Assembly: GCF_000963945.1 (NCBI RefSeq)
Contig: NZ_BAMW01000030.1
Span: 124,001 to 188,000 of the forward strand
Direction: 5' to 3'
DNA from: Acetobacter indonesiensis
GTDB lineage: Bacteria; Pseudomonadota; Alphaproteobacteria; Acetobacterales; Acetobacteraceae
Length of the DNA: 64,000 bases
Shown: piece by piece, positions 26,941-35,732 of the stretch
Layout: every line of letters begins with the position of its first letter
Numbering within the stretch: the stretch's first letter is position 1
Translations under genes and position numbers: made by a program
The notes under the pieces: generated by a model
Seen by the model: the letters and a program-made list of their open reading frames with translations, nothing else
Told to the model about the DNA's origin: nothing
Databases searched by the model: none

Positions 26941-27770
26941 ACGGAGACACCATGAGCAGCACCATGCAGAACGATGCGTCTAACCTGACGGCTGATGCAG
27001 TTGGCGAAACCGCCCATCCGCTGGCGTTACAGGTTCGCAATCTGGACTTTTTCTACGGAAAGTCCCGTGCGTTGCACAATATCTCCCTTGATTTCCCCGA
27101 GCGGAGTGTCACTGGGATGATTGGCCCCTCAGGCTGCGGTAAATCAACCCTGCTGCGTGTGCTCAACCGGATGTATGATCTGTATCCCGGCCAGAAAGCC
27201 ACGGGTGAGGTTCTGTTTGATGGTCAGAACATTCTGGCGGCGGGCGTTGACCTGAATGTGCTGCGTTCACGCATCGGCATGGTGTTCCAGAAGCCGACCC
27301 CATTCCCCATGTCCATTTATGATAACATTGCCTTTGGTATCCGCCTGCACGAACGGGTCAGCCGATCGGAAATGGATGGGCGGGTAGAAGACGCGCTGCG
27401 GCGTGTTGCCCTGTGGCCGGAAGTGAAAGACCGCTTGCAGGCCTCTGCCACGGCTATGTCTGGTGGACAGCAGCAGCGTCTGTGCATTGCCCGCACGATT
27501 GCCACCCGCCCCGAAGTTATTCTGCTTGATGAACCCACATCAGCCCTTGATCCGGTGTCTACCGCCCGTATCGAAGAATTGCTGGATGAACTGAAAACCG
27601 AATTCACCATCGCCATTGTCACGCATAACATGCAGCAGGCTGCACGTTGTGCGGATCAGGTGGCCTTCTTCTACCTTGGCGAGCTGGTGGAAGTTGATAG
27701 CACAGCCCGCATGTTTACCACCCCGCGTGAAAGCCGTACGCAGGATTACATTACCGGCCGCTTTGGCTGA
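26937..27770 (+). CDS. pstB: Phosphate ABC transporter ATP-binding protein PstB
   Basis: ATPase of the phosphate importer, 277 residues from ATG 26937 (GGAGGA upstream); a second in-frame ATG at 26952 is possible. Walker A is GPSGCGKST, the Q-loop is [20 protein letters not shown] (typical of PstB), the signature is [16 protein letters not shown], and Walker B is [13 protein letters not shown]. It is coupled to pstA by an ATGA overlap and followed by phoU after 17 bases. Confidence 0.97.
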   Translation: MNGDTMSSTMQNDASNLTADAVGETAHPLALQVRNLDFFYGKSRALHNISLDFPERSVTGMIGPSGCGKSTLLRVLNRMYDLYPGQKATGEVLFDGQNILAAGVDLNVLRSRIGMVFQKPTPFPMSIYDNIAFGIRLHERVSRSEMDGRVEDALRRVALWPEVKDRLQASATAMSGGQQQRLCIARTIATRPEVILLDEPTSALDPVSTARIEELLDELKTEFTIAIVTHNMQQAARCADQVAFFYLGELVEVDSTARMFTTPRESRTQDYITGRFG

Positions 27771-27787
27771 ACAGGGAGGACACACCG

Positions 27788-28492
27788 ATGGGGACTGAAC
27801 CAGCGCATACCGTCACCCGCTATGATCAGGAGCTTGACCGCCTGCGCGGGATAGTGGCCCGCATGGGGGGTCTGGTGGAACGTCAGACCGCACAAGCTAT
27901 TGCCGCCGTTGTAGATCAAGACGAAGACGCAGCTCTTGAACCGCCTGAACTGGATGTGGAGGTTGACGCGCTTGAGCGCGATGCCGAAAGTCTGGCAATC
28001 CGCATTCTGGCCCTGCGTGCCCCCATGGCGGTTGACCTGCGTCTGATTGTAGCTGTGCTGAAAATCACAGGCGATCTTGAACGTGTGGGTGATTACGCAT
28101 CCAGCATTGCGCGCCGTGCGCTCAAGGTCGAACCGCTGGATGGTGCCATGTCCTTCACCGCGCTGCGCGGTATGGGACGGCTGGTGCAGGAAAATCTGCA
28201 TCGCGCGATTGAAGCCATGGCCAACAACGACAGCGAACGGGCTATGGAAGTCTGGAATGCCGATACCGCTGTAGATGAAATGTACACCGCCATGTTCCGT
28301 GAACTGGTGACATACATGATGGAAGATCCTCGTAAAATCGGTCCTTGTATTCATCTGCTGTTCGTTGCCAAAAATCTGGAACGTATTGGCGACCATGCCA
28401 CCAATATTGCAGAACGTGTCTATTACGCGGTAACGGGTGAAATGCTTCCGGCAATTCGTCCCCGTGGTGGGGCCGCACGAAAAAGCAGCTAA
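27788..28492 (+). CDS. phoU: Phosphate signalling protein PhoU
   Basis: 234 residues made of two PhoU three-helix domains with the metal-binding ExxxD-type motifs LERVGDYASSIAR and LERIGDHATNIAERVYY. PhoU links the Pst transporter to PhoR and keeps the Pho regulon off when phosphate is ample. It is the last recognisable pst gene; phoB does not follow, and an aspartyl-protease lipoprotein takes its place 47 bases later. Confidence 0.96.
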   Translation: MGTEPAHTVTRYDQELDRLRGIVARMGGLVERQTAQAIAAVVDQDEDAALEPPELDVEVDALERDAESLAIRILALRAPMAVDLRLIVAVLKITGDLERVGDYASSIARRALKVEPLDGAMSFTALRGMGRLVQENLHRAIEAMANNDSERAMEVWNADTAVDEMYTAMFRELVTYMMEDPRKIGPCIHLLFVAKNLERIGDHATNIAERVYYAVTGEMLPAIRPRGGAARKSS

Positions 28493-28539
28493 AGGTCTAT
28501 GCCTTGCACTGCCTGAAAGACAAAGAAGGGGTGCAGGAA

Positions 28540-29526
28540 ATGAGGTTGAAACACAGTCTGGCTGCTCTGCTTTTTTTGACGCTGGCAGGCTGTGCTGAAA
28601 CACCAAATGAGTGCGTCGTTCATACCCTTGGCACTCTGCCTGTTCTGAATGATCATGGTTCGCCTATCGTTGAGGTCACACTCAATGATAAAAAGGCCGC
28701 CATGATTGTTGATACCGGGGCCGATTTTTCCTCGGTCTCCGAATCCCTTACCAAACAATATGACATGACGCGTCTGTCCGCCTATGTCCCTGTGAACGGG
28801 GTCGGAGGGTTGGTCGATGCGTCTGTTTATAAGGTGGACAAGTTGGGGCTGGGCACGGGAACAACGCAGGATATTGCGTTGGTCGGGCTGCCCCGAACGC
28901 ACGGTCAGATCAATGGTATTCCGATTGTCGGTCTTTTTGGCGGTGACTTTCTGACATCCTATGACGTCGTGTTCGATTTACCCGCACACAAGATCGATCT
29001 GTATCAGCTTCATGGGTGCCCGTCGCCAACCCCAATGTGGGATGGTCCGGTTTCCAAGCTTCGGTCAAGCCGTGAAGGGAAAACGCATATCGGTCTGAAG
29101 CTGGTGCTGAACAATTATAAAATTGACGCTATTCTTGACAGTGGTTCGTCCGCCACTGTGGTGCTGCCCCGTCAGGCGCATCATGCTGGTGTGTCCGAAG
29201 AACAGTTGGCAAATGATATTTCAACAAAAAGCCGGGGGATTGATCTGCACAGTCTCTCTGGTCATCTGCATCGGTTTGAACGATTGCAGATTGGCGATGA
29301 AGTTTTTCCTAATCCTCTTCTAGACGTCTCTCCGCTTAAAACGGATGGGGATGCTCTTCTGGGGGCAGATTTTCTGCGGCATAATCGGGTGTGGATTTCT
29401 AATCGGAATGATATGATTTACATCCAGCGACTATCACCTCCGCCGATGCAGGACCCGACATTTGAGCACGGCTTGCGGAAACGTCAGCTTACGCAGCCTG
29501 ACATGCAGAAGCAGCCAACACCCTGA
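28540..29526 (+). CDS. Lipoprotein with two aspartyl-protease domains
   Basis: A 328-residue predicted lipoprotein: signal peptide MRLKHSLAALLFLTLAGC with lipobox cysteine C18. Two retropepsin-like halves are each recognisable by an Asp-Thr/Ser-Gly motif and a GG/GA-DFL segment: D58-T-G (MIVDTGADFSS) with GGDFLTSYDVVFDL, and D200-S-G (AILDSGSSATVVL) with GADFLRHNRVWI. Both catalytic aspartates are present, so an active single-chain pseudo-dimer is plausible. ATG 28540 has AGGAA close by; a TTG at 28504 would place 12 extra residues before the signal. It is on the same strand 47 bases after phoU. Confidence 0.82.
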   Translation: MRLKHSLAALLFLTLAGCAETPNECVVHTLGTLPVLNDHGSPIVEVTLNDKKAAMIVDTGADFSSVSESLTKQYDMTRLSAYVPVNGVGGLVDASVYKVDKLGLGTGTTQDIALVGLPRTHGQINGIPIVGLFGGDFLTSYDVVFDLPAHKIDLYQLHGCPSPTPMWDGPVSKLRSSREGKTHIGLKLVLNNYKIDAILDSGSSATVVLPRQAHHAGVSEEQLANDISTKSRGIDLHSLSGHLHRFERLQIGDEVFPNPLLDVSPLKTDGDALLGADFLRHNRVWISNRNDMIYIQRLSPPPMQDPTFEHGLRKRQLTQPDMQKQPTP

Positions 29527-29551
29527 AGACCTAGTGTAGAAGTATAGGTCT

Positions 29552-30415
29552 TTAAGAAAATGTCCGCTTCAACCCCACATCTAATGAGAGCGGGCTGACA
29601 CCCAGAAAATCCTGCATGGGTTTGATATCGAAATTCTTGTCTTCCAGCAGGCGGCGGATTTCGGTTGGCTCAATACGTGGAACACCGGGGAGCAACGGCG
29701 TTAACCGCGCCAGTAGCATCAGAATCGAAACAGGCACGGGCAACACTTGCCGACGCCGTAACCCTGCGGCCTGACAGACGAGTTCAATAAAGTGGCGGTA
29801 GGTCACGGGTGCCGCACCGGCAATGACCAGAGATTTCGGGCCCTGCCATGTCTTGTCCAGTGCTGCCAGAATGGAGGCTGTCACATCGCCCTGCCAGATG
29901 GGTTGCACAAGCGCCTTGCCGCCAACGGGTAACGGCACGACGGGCATGAACCGCAACAGGGATGCCAGCCGCTGAACATTATTTTCACCCTGCGCCCCGT
30001 AGATCATGGTGGGATGAAGAATGATCCCCGTTCGGCCCGATTCCATCAGCGCCTTTTCCCCCCGGAGCACCCCTTGGCCGTGGGCATCAGGCCAGCGGGT
30101 AAATTTCCGCGTGCTTCCCAGGCAGATCAGTTTGGTAGTGGTGGGGGCGGCGGCAATCAGCGCCGGAATATTACGGGCATGGGCTGTGCACACAATAGTG
30201 GTTGCATCTGCCAAAGCTGCACGCAGCGAGGCTTCCGGCCCTGTCAGATCAATCAGTCGGGCGTTTGGGAGGGATGCCGCAGCAGCAGGGTTTCGTACCA
30301 ACGGGATAACGGCTCTACCCTCAGCCTGCAACGCAGCACAAAGCGCTGCGCCGGAGCGACCAGATGCCCCAATAACATGCACGCAGTGCTGCGTGACGGA
30401 TGCATCTGACTGCAT
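29552..30415 (-). CDS. NAD(P)-binding atypical SDR (NmrA/NDUFA9-like)
   Basis: 287 residues with an N-terminal Rossmann fold (VHVIGASGRSGAALCAALQA) and segments TKLICLGSTRKF and TGIILHPTMIYG, where the Y-x3-K pair of classical SDRs is absent. The C-terminal third has a hydrophobic helix and a basic tail. This pattern fits atypical SDRs such as quinone-linked NDUFA9 or UDP-sugar epimerase-like proteins. No specific reaction can be named. It lies convergent to the aspartyl-protease gene. Confidence 0.78.
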   Translation of the reverse strand: MQSDASVTQHCVHVIGASGRSGAALCAALQAEGRAVIPLVRNPAAAASLPNARLIDLTGPEASLRAALADATTIVCTAHARNIPALIAAAPTTTKLICLGSTRKFTRWPDAHGQGVLRGEKALMESGRTGIILHPTMIYGAQGENNVQRLASLLRFMPVVPLPVGGKALVQPIWQGDVTASILAALDKTWQGPKSLVIAGAAPVTYRHFIELVCQAAGLRRRQVLPVPVSILMLLARLTPLLPGVPRIEPTEIRRLLEDKNFDIKPMQDFLGVSPLSLDVGLKRTFS

Positions 30416-30457
30416 AGTTGCGCTCGTCCCTTCTAGCCTAGCGGAGCCTTGAGATGC

Positions 30458-31807
30458 TCAGGGTGCCTTGATAGTCAGGCCAATCTGCTGCGCGACCTGT
30501 GGCGAGGTGGAAAGCATGCTGATGGCGGCTGCAACAGCCATCATGGGCAAAGGCTGGGGAGGCCGCAGCGTAATGGTCAAAGGCCCTTTGCCGGGGTGGC
30601 GCAGATAGGTGGCAACCTGCGTCAGGGGAACAGAGGCCGTGGGGGATGGTGGCGCGAACTGGCTCTGTAGAGCGGCTGTCAGTTCTTCCGGTTTTACGCC
30701 CCGTGCTTTTGCCGCAGCATCCAACGCCTTCTCAACCAACCCGTGGTCTGTATAGGTAATGTTCAGCGCCATAACCTGCATGTCGCCTGCTCCGGCAGAC
30801 AGAAGGGCTGTGGTGCTTGTCTGGCTGAAATCTCCATCCAGATTCAGGCGGCCCATGCCGGGTGCGTCCAGACTGAACTCATCCACATGCAGTTTGCCTG
30901 CCTTGAAGTCATGTGTGTCATTCAGCACGATTGATCCACGGAAGCGGTCGTACCCCAGCGCTGTCAGCATAGACAGGTTTGGCACTTCGGGCCATAGTTC
31001 CAGATTCTGCACACTGGAGACTTCTTTTTCGGCGGTGTCCGTGCGTGTGGCATGGGAATGCAGGGCAGCAAGGCGAAGCAGGGGGCCGGTCCCTTCCACA
31101 CTTAGTTTTTCAACCTGAATGTCACGGGTGCCATTGTGGGCTGTGTACGGTGTACCGGCAGAAAGGCTGCCATACAGCCCCGCAAGATCAAGCCCATCAA
31201 GGATAAGAGACGCAGCGGTAATATGCCGCTGGGGGGCTACATCCGTTGACAGCTTGGCGTCATGGGCCTCAAGGCGCGATGCGTTGCTTGCACCGTAATC
31301 ATCTATAATAAGAGACTGCGCTGACAGGTCAGATTGCAGACTGCTGACAAACCCATGCAGTTTGTCAGCTTCCGCGTGCCGAATTTCCAGCGCCTGTGCA
31401 GGCGAGCCCTGTGGTTCATCCGCTTTGGATGGCAGCGTCACATCATCCATACGCAGGGCGTCCAGATGCAGGCTGCCTGCCGGGTCAGCCAACTGGAAGT
31501 TGTGGAACGTCAGATGGCCGATTCGGTGGGGTTCTTCCCCACTTGCGGCCAGTTTTGATATTTCAGCCTCATCCGCCGTAATGGTTTCCGGCCCCTGACG
31601 GAACACAAGCCCGGAAAACTTCACGCTTCGGCCCAGCAGGCCAGGCCAGGCTTTCTGATAGGTGAAGGACGTATCAGGCCCCAGACTCTGCCGGAAACTG
31701 TCTATGCTCTTATCCAGCATGACATGTTCGGCATGGCGGGCAGCCAGCCAGCCCAGGCAGGCAACAGCGGCAACCCCACCAACTGTGACAACGACTTTTT
31801 TCTTCAC
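30458..31807 (-). CDS. Envelope protein of unknown function
   Basis: 449 residues anchored by an N-terminal hydrophobic helix (VVVTVGGVAAVACLGWLAA). The rest is periplasmic and mainly beta by pattern, with repeated phrases of the type LHLDALRMDDV, IDDYGASNASRL, LILDGLDLAGLYG and LHVDEFSLDAPGMGRL. This resembles the beta-rich fold of YdgA/AsmA-type or DUF2125-like envelope proteins, but I cannot assign a family. It shares orientation with the SDR gene (42-base gap) and is divergent from rplM-rpsI. Confidence 0.7.
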   Translation of the reverse strand: MKKKVVVTVGGVAAVACLGWLAARHAEHVMLDKSIDSFRQSLGPDTSFTYQKAWPGLLGRSVKFSGLVFRQGPETITADEAEISKLAASGEEPHRIGHLTFHNFQLADPAGSLHLDALRMDDVTLPSKADEPQGSPAQALEIRHAEADKLHGFVSSLQSDLSAQSLIIDDYGASNASRLEAHDAKLSTDVAPQRHITAASLILDGLDLAGLYGSLSAGTPYTAHNGTRDIQVEKLSVEGTGPLLRLAALHSHATRTDTAEKEVSSVQNLELWPEVPNLSMLTALGYDRFRGSIVLNDTHDFKAGKLHVDEFSLDAPGMGRLNLDGDFSQTSTTALLSAGAGDMQVMALNITYTDHGLVEKALDAAAKARGVKPEELTAALQSQFAPPSPTASVPLTQVATYLRHPGKGPLTITLRPPQPLPMMAVAAAISMLSTSPQVAQQIGLTIKAP

Positions 31808-31954
31808 CAGGCAGAAATCCTGTTTGTTTTTACCAGAAACTCTTCAACTCATGCCTTCTTTAATGCACTGCGGGGGCAGAGAGCAAGCGGGTGTACGGTA
31901 ACATATTACCTGAAGAAAAACCGTTGAAATAACGGCCATGAACGCCAATTCCTC

Positions 31955-31983
31955 TTGACGAAGGGGGTTTGCATGCTCATAAG
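31955..31983 (+). promoter_or_regulatory. Sigma-70-type promoter candidate for rplM-rpsI
   Basis: TTGACG (31955-31960) and CATAAG (31978-31983) are 17 bases apart, 44 bases before rplM. The -35 matches 5 of 6 and the -10 matches 4 of 6 consensus positions. Confidence 0.5.
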
Positions 31984-32026
31984 GCCCCATCTCTACAAGC
32001 TTACAGTCTTAACGGAATCATTCTCT

Positions 32027-32503
32027 ATGAAGACAACCCTCTCGCTGAAACCTGCGGAGGTGACGAAGAACTGGATCCTGATCGATGCCGAAGGCCTCGC
32101 TCTTGGTCGTCTTGCCGTCATCATCGCTAACCGCCTTCGCGGCAAGCACAAGCCCCAGTTCACCCCGCACGTTGATTGCGGCGACCACGTGGTTGTCATC
32201 AACGCTGAAAAGGTGGCACTGACCGGCAACAAAGCTGGCCAGAAGCTGTTCCATTACCACACCGGTTATCCGGGCGGTATCAAGACCCGCACCATTTCCC
32301 AGCGTCTGGAAGGGAAAAACCCTGACCACGTTGTGGTGAAGGCCGTTGAGCGCATGATCACCCGTGGTCCGCTGCAGCGTCAGCAGATGCGCAGCCTGCA
32401 TGTTTATGCTGGTGCCGCACACCCGCATGACGGTCAGCAGCCGCAGAAGCTGGACGTAGCGGCGCTGAACCGCAAAAACGTCGTTAACGCGCAGGAAGGC
32501 TGA
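32027..32503 (+). CDS. rplM: Ribosomal protein uL13
   Basis: Large-subunit protein, 158 residues from ATG 32027. [20 protein letters not shown] is the usual N-terminus, and [20 protein letters not shown] and RMLPRGPLxR-like [12 protein letters not shown] blocks follow. An upstream in-frame TTG at 31955 would add 24 unrelated residues overlapping the promoter. rpsI follows 5 bases later, the standard arrangement. Confidence 0.98.
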   Translation: MKTTLSLKPAEVTKNWILIDAEGLALGRLAVIIANRLRGKHKPQFTPHVDCGDHVVVINAEKVALTGNKAGQKLFHYHTGYPGGIKTRTISQRLEGKNPDHVVVKAVERMITRGPLQRQQMRSLHVYAGAAHPHDGQQPQKLDVAALNRKNVVNAQEG

Positions 32504-32508
32504 GCATT

Positions 32509-32994
32509 ATGTCTGAAACTCAGGAACGTACAGGCACGCTGGCTGATCTGAAGGGCGTTGTCCCGACAGCTCCGGAAGCTCCTGTTTATGAAGTAAAGCG
32601 CGATGCGCAGGGCCGTTCTTACGCTACGGGCCGTCGTAAAGACGCCGTTGCCCGCGTATGGATCAAGCCAGGTAAAGGCGACATCACCGTAAACGGCCGT
32701 CCGGTTGGCACCTACTTTGCCCGCCCTGTGCTGCGCATGCTGCTGACTCAGCCTTTCCTTGTGGCTGACCGTTACAACCAGTTCGACGTTGTTTGCACGG
32801 TTGTTGGTGGTGGTCTGTCCGGTCAGGCTGGTGCAGTGCGTCACGGTATCAGCCGTGCTCTGACCCACTATGAACCCGGCCTGCGCAGCATTCTGAAAGC
32901 TGCTGGCTTCCTGACCCGTGACTCTCGTCAGGTTGAACGTAAAAAATACGGTCGCGCCAAAGCCCGTCGTTCCTTCCAGTTCAGCAAGCGCTGA
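32509..32994 (+). CDS. rpsI: Ribosomal protein uS9
   Basis: Small-subunit protein, 161 residues. The first 33 residues are an acidic/Pro-rich extension common in alphaproteobacterial S9. The core starts [20 protein letters not shown], and the C-terminus [17 protein letters not shown] reaches the tRNA P site. It is closed by a strong terminator. Confidence 0.98.
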   Translation: MSETQERTGTLADLKGVVPTAPEAPVYEVKRDAQGRSYATGRRKDAVARVWIKPGKGDITVNGRPVGTYFARPVLRMLLTQPFLVADRYNQFDVVCTVVGGGLSGQAGAVRHGISRALTHYEPGLRSILKAAGFLTRDSRQVERKKYGRAKARRSFQFSKR

Positions 32995-33024
32995 TCTGCA
33001 AGAACGCTCGCTTTTGCGACACAG

Positions 33025-33059
33025 AAAGGCGGGAGAGGGTTTCCTCTCCCGCCTTTTTT
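33025..33059 (+). terminator. Rho-independent terminator of rplM-rpsI
   Basis: AAAGGCGGGAGAGG and CCTCTCCCGCCTTT form a 14-bp perfect stem with a GTTT loop and a T6 tail. Confidence 0.95.
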
Positions 33060-33100
33060 GTATTTGGGGTTATGCAAATGGGGACTGGTGTCAAAATTAG

Positions 33101-33130
33101 TGCCAGTGCCAGTGCCAGTGCCAGTGCCAG
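33101..33130. repeat. Hexanucleotide tandem repeat (TGCCAG) x5
   Basis: Five uninterrupted copies of TGCCAG occupy 30 bases between the rpsI terminator and the S10 peptidase stop codon, flanked by partial copies. It lies outside coding sequence. Copy number could vary by slippage between strains. Confidence 0.9.
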
Positions 33131-33171
33131 TTTTGCCGGGAAATAGCCCCAGCAAAACTATGAATTGTTCC

Positions 33172-34740
33172 TTACGGTGAAAGAAACGCTTTGACGTCGC
33201 GCGCCAGCGCAGCCTTGCTTTCTGGGCGCGTGTAGAGCATGTGCCCACCGGGATACAGATGCAGACCAATGCGGTTACGCCCGACCGGAATATGTTCGGC
33301 TACCCAGCGAGACGAGGCAAAGGGGCAAGCCAGATCATAATAACCGTTGGCAATAAACACCCTGAGTGTTGGGTTCAGGGCCAGCAGGCGGCGTAGCACC
33401 GGAATCTGCCGTGCAATAAGTTCCCCATCACCACGGTAATCCCACGCGCCATTCACTTTCATGCTGAGCAGTTCGTAAGACAGATCAGTATGGAAATTAA
33501 GTGTTGTGGCGGCATACTGCTCAAACGCGGTGCCATAGGCACGGCCGAAGCCTGACAGAACAGGGTCCGGGCTGTCGCTATTGTCAACACCTTCGGGGAA
33601 GGGGTCTGCCACAGACAATGTGCCGTCATACAGCGAATAGAGGCGGCCATCCCGACTGCGTACGTCGTGCGCACTGGGGGCGGGGATGCCACGTTCCTTG
33701 GTGATAACGTCTAGGGGTAGGCCACTATGCGTCGCAACGTCGTCATAAAAATCATGCGCGGCATCGCCGGTAGGGGGCGTGTTCGCCAACGTGCTGAGGT
33801 AAGGCCCCAACGCGTAATGATAGGCTTCGTCCAGTTGATGGCCGACAGTGTCAGGTGACAACTTATGCTGCATTGCAAGGCGAGAGGCTTCGTATGACGG
33901 TAGAATCAGGGCTGAAGCCAGAATATTGTCACCGGTTGCCAGCAGTTGCATATCAAGCGCGGGCGAAATCATGACAATGCCGTTTACAAGCAGATTCTGC
34001 TGCTGGGCCAGAGCCTCTGCCACCTCAATCGACCGTATGCCGCCATAGCTTTCGCCCACCAGATAGCGTGGGGACGCCAGACGTTTATTGGTGCTGGCCC
34101 AAAGCTGAATGGTTTTGGCAAACGCGCGGGCGTCCTGCTTCACTCCGTAAAAAGTTTTGTCAGCCGTTTTTGCGTCTGTCGGAATTGACCAGCCGGTTCC
34201 CGGTGCATCCAGAAAGACCATATCGGTTTCAGGCAACCAGCTATCCGGGTTGGGGGCCAGATGCGCATTGGCACCATCCGTTGGGTTTCCCGACGGGAAA
34301 GACAGCATGGTTGGGCCTGCCGCCCCTAAATGCAGATAGGCCGTGGCAGCGCCCGGACCGCCATTAAAGAAAAAGGAAATAGGTCTGCGTGCCGGGTCTG
34401 CGCCATCCTGCGTGTAAGCTACATAGAACATACGGGCTGTGGGCTTACCGGCATCATCGCGCAGTATCAGCGTTCCTGCTTTGGCGGTGTAGCTGATTTT
34501 ACGGCCAGCAAACGTGTCGGTGTGATGTGTGACGGCATCATCCGGCAGCAAAGCCGCTGTACCCTGAAAAACAGGTTGAGCGTCTTTGGGCGTTTCGGCT
34601 GCTGGCGTTGCTTTGGGGGACGGCGTTGCCGCGTAAGATGCACAAGGGGCTGCAGACAGGCAAAGCAGGGCAGTCAGAGCAATAGGGGCGCGGCTTTTGC
34701 GGCGTAAAAAAGAACCGTTGAATAAAACCGATGGAAACAT
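33172..34740 (-). CDS. Secreted S10-family serine carboxypeptidase-like protein
   Basis: 522 residues from ATG 34740 (GGAG upstream) with a signal peptide ending ASYA before ATPSP. The alpha/beta-hydrolase catalytic elements of S10 are clear: serine in LVGESYGGIRS, aspartate in FIANGYYDLACPF, histidine in LYPGGHMLYTRP, and the oxyanion region FFNGGPGAATAYLHLGAAGP. It would act in the periplasm or outside on C-terminal residues of peptides. A slightly longer start (34776) is possible but puts a poor segment ahead of the signal. It is divergent from the Trp-repeat gene. Confidence 0.9.
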   Translation of the reverse strand: MFPSVLFNGSFLRRKSRAPIALTALLCLSAAPCASYAATPSPKATPAAETPKDAQPVFQGTAALLPDDAVTHHTDTFAGRKISYTAKAGTLILRDDAGKPTARMFYVAYTQDGADPARRPISFFFNGGPGAATAYLHLGAAGPTMLSFPSGNPTDGANAHLAPNPDSWLPETDMVFLDAPGTGWSIPTDAKTADKTFYGVKQDARAFAKTIQLWASTNKRLASPRYLVGESYGGIRSIEVAEALAQQQNLLVNGIVMISPALDMQLLATGDNILASALILPSYEASRLAMQHKLSPDTVGHQLDEAYHYALGPYLSTLANTPPTGDAAHDFYDDVATHSGLPLDVITKERGIPAPSAHDVRSRDGRLYSLYDGTLSVADPFPEGVDNSDSPDPVLSGFGRAYGTAFEQYAATTLNFHTDLSYELLSMKVNGAWDYRGDGELIARQIPVLRRLLALNPTLRVFIANGYYDLACPFASSRWVAEHIPVGRNRIGLHLYPGGHMLYTRPESKAALARDVKAFLSP

Positions 34741-34854
34741 GCGGGATTTATCTCCAGATACAAAGAATTCAGCCATGCCCTTGCTGCATTGCCGTATTTA
34801 CAGGACAGAACTGGCAATTTTTTGACAAAATTGCATGTCTGAATCCGGATATCT

Positions 34855-34876
34855 TTTCCTGATACGTGTCAGGAAA
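34855..34876. promoter_or_regulatory. 22-bp palindrome directly before the Trp-repeat gene
   Basis: TTTCCTGA at 34855-34862 mirrors TCAGGAAA at 34869-34876, and the inner ATACGTG-type core keeps symmetry except for one T/G pair (34863/34868). It lies 16 bases before the gene's ATG, next to the ribosome-binding site, and downstream of a TTGACA element. A bound repressor or an mRNA hairpin would both affect expression. Confidence 0.6.
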
Positions 34877-34892
34877 GAAGGAAGGATTATTT

Positions 34893-35615
34893 ATGCGGTT
34901 CATTCAAAAAATTGCCATTATGGGGTTGCCTCTTGCGACAGCTCTGGTTTCAGCATCGTCCGCTTATGCTGACCCATGCGCATCCCTGAGCGCCTGCACG
35001 CAGGAGCAGATTAAACAGGGGTGGGATAATACCCGGAACTCTGTCAAGAATGATACAAGCCAGTTTTCTTCTGACCTGAAAAACTCTGGCCAGTCAGCTA
35101 AAAACCGCCTGCAGGATAGCTGGAACAATGCCAGTGAAGAAAGCCGCCAGAAAGTGCTGGCGCAGCGCGATAGTCTAAAAAATGCGCAGAAAAGCGTGCA
35201 GGACAAATGGAACAATGCTGATGAAGCAACCCGCAAAAAATGGGAAGCCCAGCGGGATAGTCTGAAAAACACGGAGCAGAGCGCCCGTGATAAATGGAAT
35301 AATGCCAGCCAGGAAACCCGCCAGAAATGGCAGAACAAGCTGAATACCACTGAAAAAAATGCACAGGATAAGTGGAAGAACGCTGATGAAGCGACCCGTC
35401 AAAAGTGGCAGGACAAGCTGACCAGTACCGAGAAAAATGCGCAGAATAAATGGAAAAATGCAGACGAAGCGACCCGCCAGAAATGGCAGAATAAGCTGAC
35501 GGACACGCAAAAAAAATGGAGCAGCGCGGGTGAAAAATCCCGTCAGGGATGGCAGGCGCAGAAAGAGCGTCTGAATGCAGACCTGAAAGACGCAACCTCG
35601 CTGCCAAAACTGTAA
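34893..35615 (+). CDS. Secreted tryptophan-repeat helical protein (LEA-like), unknown function
   Basis: 240 residues from ATG 34893 with AAGGA upstream. The signal peptide ends SSAYA before DPCAS. From about residue 73 to 222 the chain is a tandem repeat whose unit reads roughly DKWNNADEATRQKWQNKL; the first Trp of successive copies is at 77, 106, 135, 161, 187 and 209, so units are 29, 29, 26, 26 and 22 residues. The repeats are hydrophilic, charged and amphipathic, like apolipoprotein or LEA-type helices. The genes' DNA copies are nearly identical over 78 bases in the last units, indicating recent duplication. Two cysteines (C29 and C35) precede the repeats. Function unknown; stress protection or surface binding are guesses. 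Confidence 0.8.
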   Translation: MRFIQKIAIMGLPLATALVSASSAYADPCASLSACTQEQIKQGWDNTRNSVKNDTSQFSSDLKNSGQSAKNRLQDSWNNASEESRQKVLAQRDSLKNAQKSVQDKWNNADEATRKKWEAQRDSLKNTEQSARDKWNNASQETRQKWQNKLNTTEKNAQDKWKNADEATRQKWQDKLTSTEKNAQNKWKNADEATRQKWQNKLTDTQKKWSSAGEKSRQGWQAQKERLNADLKDATSLPKL

Positions 35616-35648
35616 GCTGCGTTAAAGCAGATACAGGTGAGCGCCTAA

Positions 35649-35680
35649 TAAAAAAGGCCCTTCCTTTGCAGGATGGGCCT
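35649..35680 (-). terminator. Terminator between convergent Trp-repeat and helicase genes
   Basis: AGGCCCTTCC and GGATGGGCCT pair with one mismatch around TTTGCA. On the minus strand the stem is followed by TTTTTTATTAGG, so it serves the helicase gene best; the plus-strand tail (CTTCTT) is weaker. Confidence 0.8.
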
Positions 35681-35732
35681 CTTCTTATGGGCTATGGCCT
35701 GACCATAGCCCCAGAGATATGATGCTTTCGGA

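Noticed and set aside
27746-28606. Minus-strand frame opposite phoU
   Set aside because: Antisense to conserved phoU, with odd composition and no ribosome-binding site.
33101-33130. CRISPR-like repeat
   Set aside because: Units are six bases with no spacers; a microsatellite.
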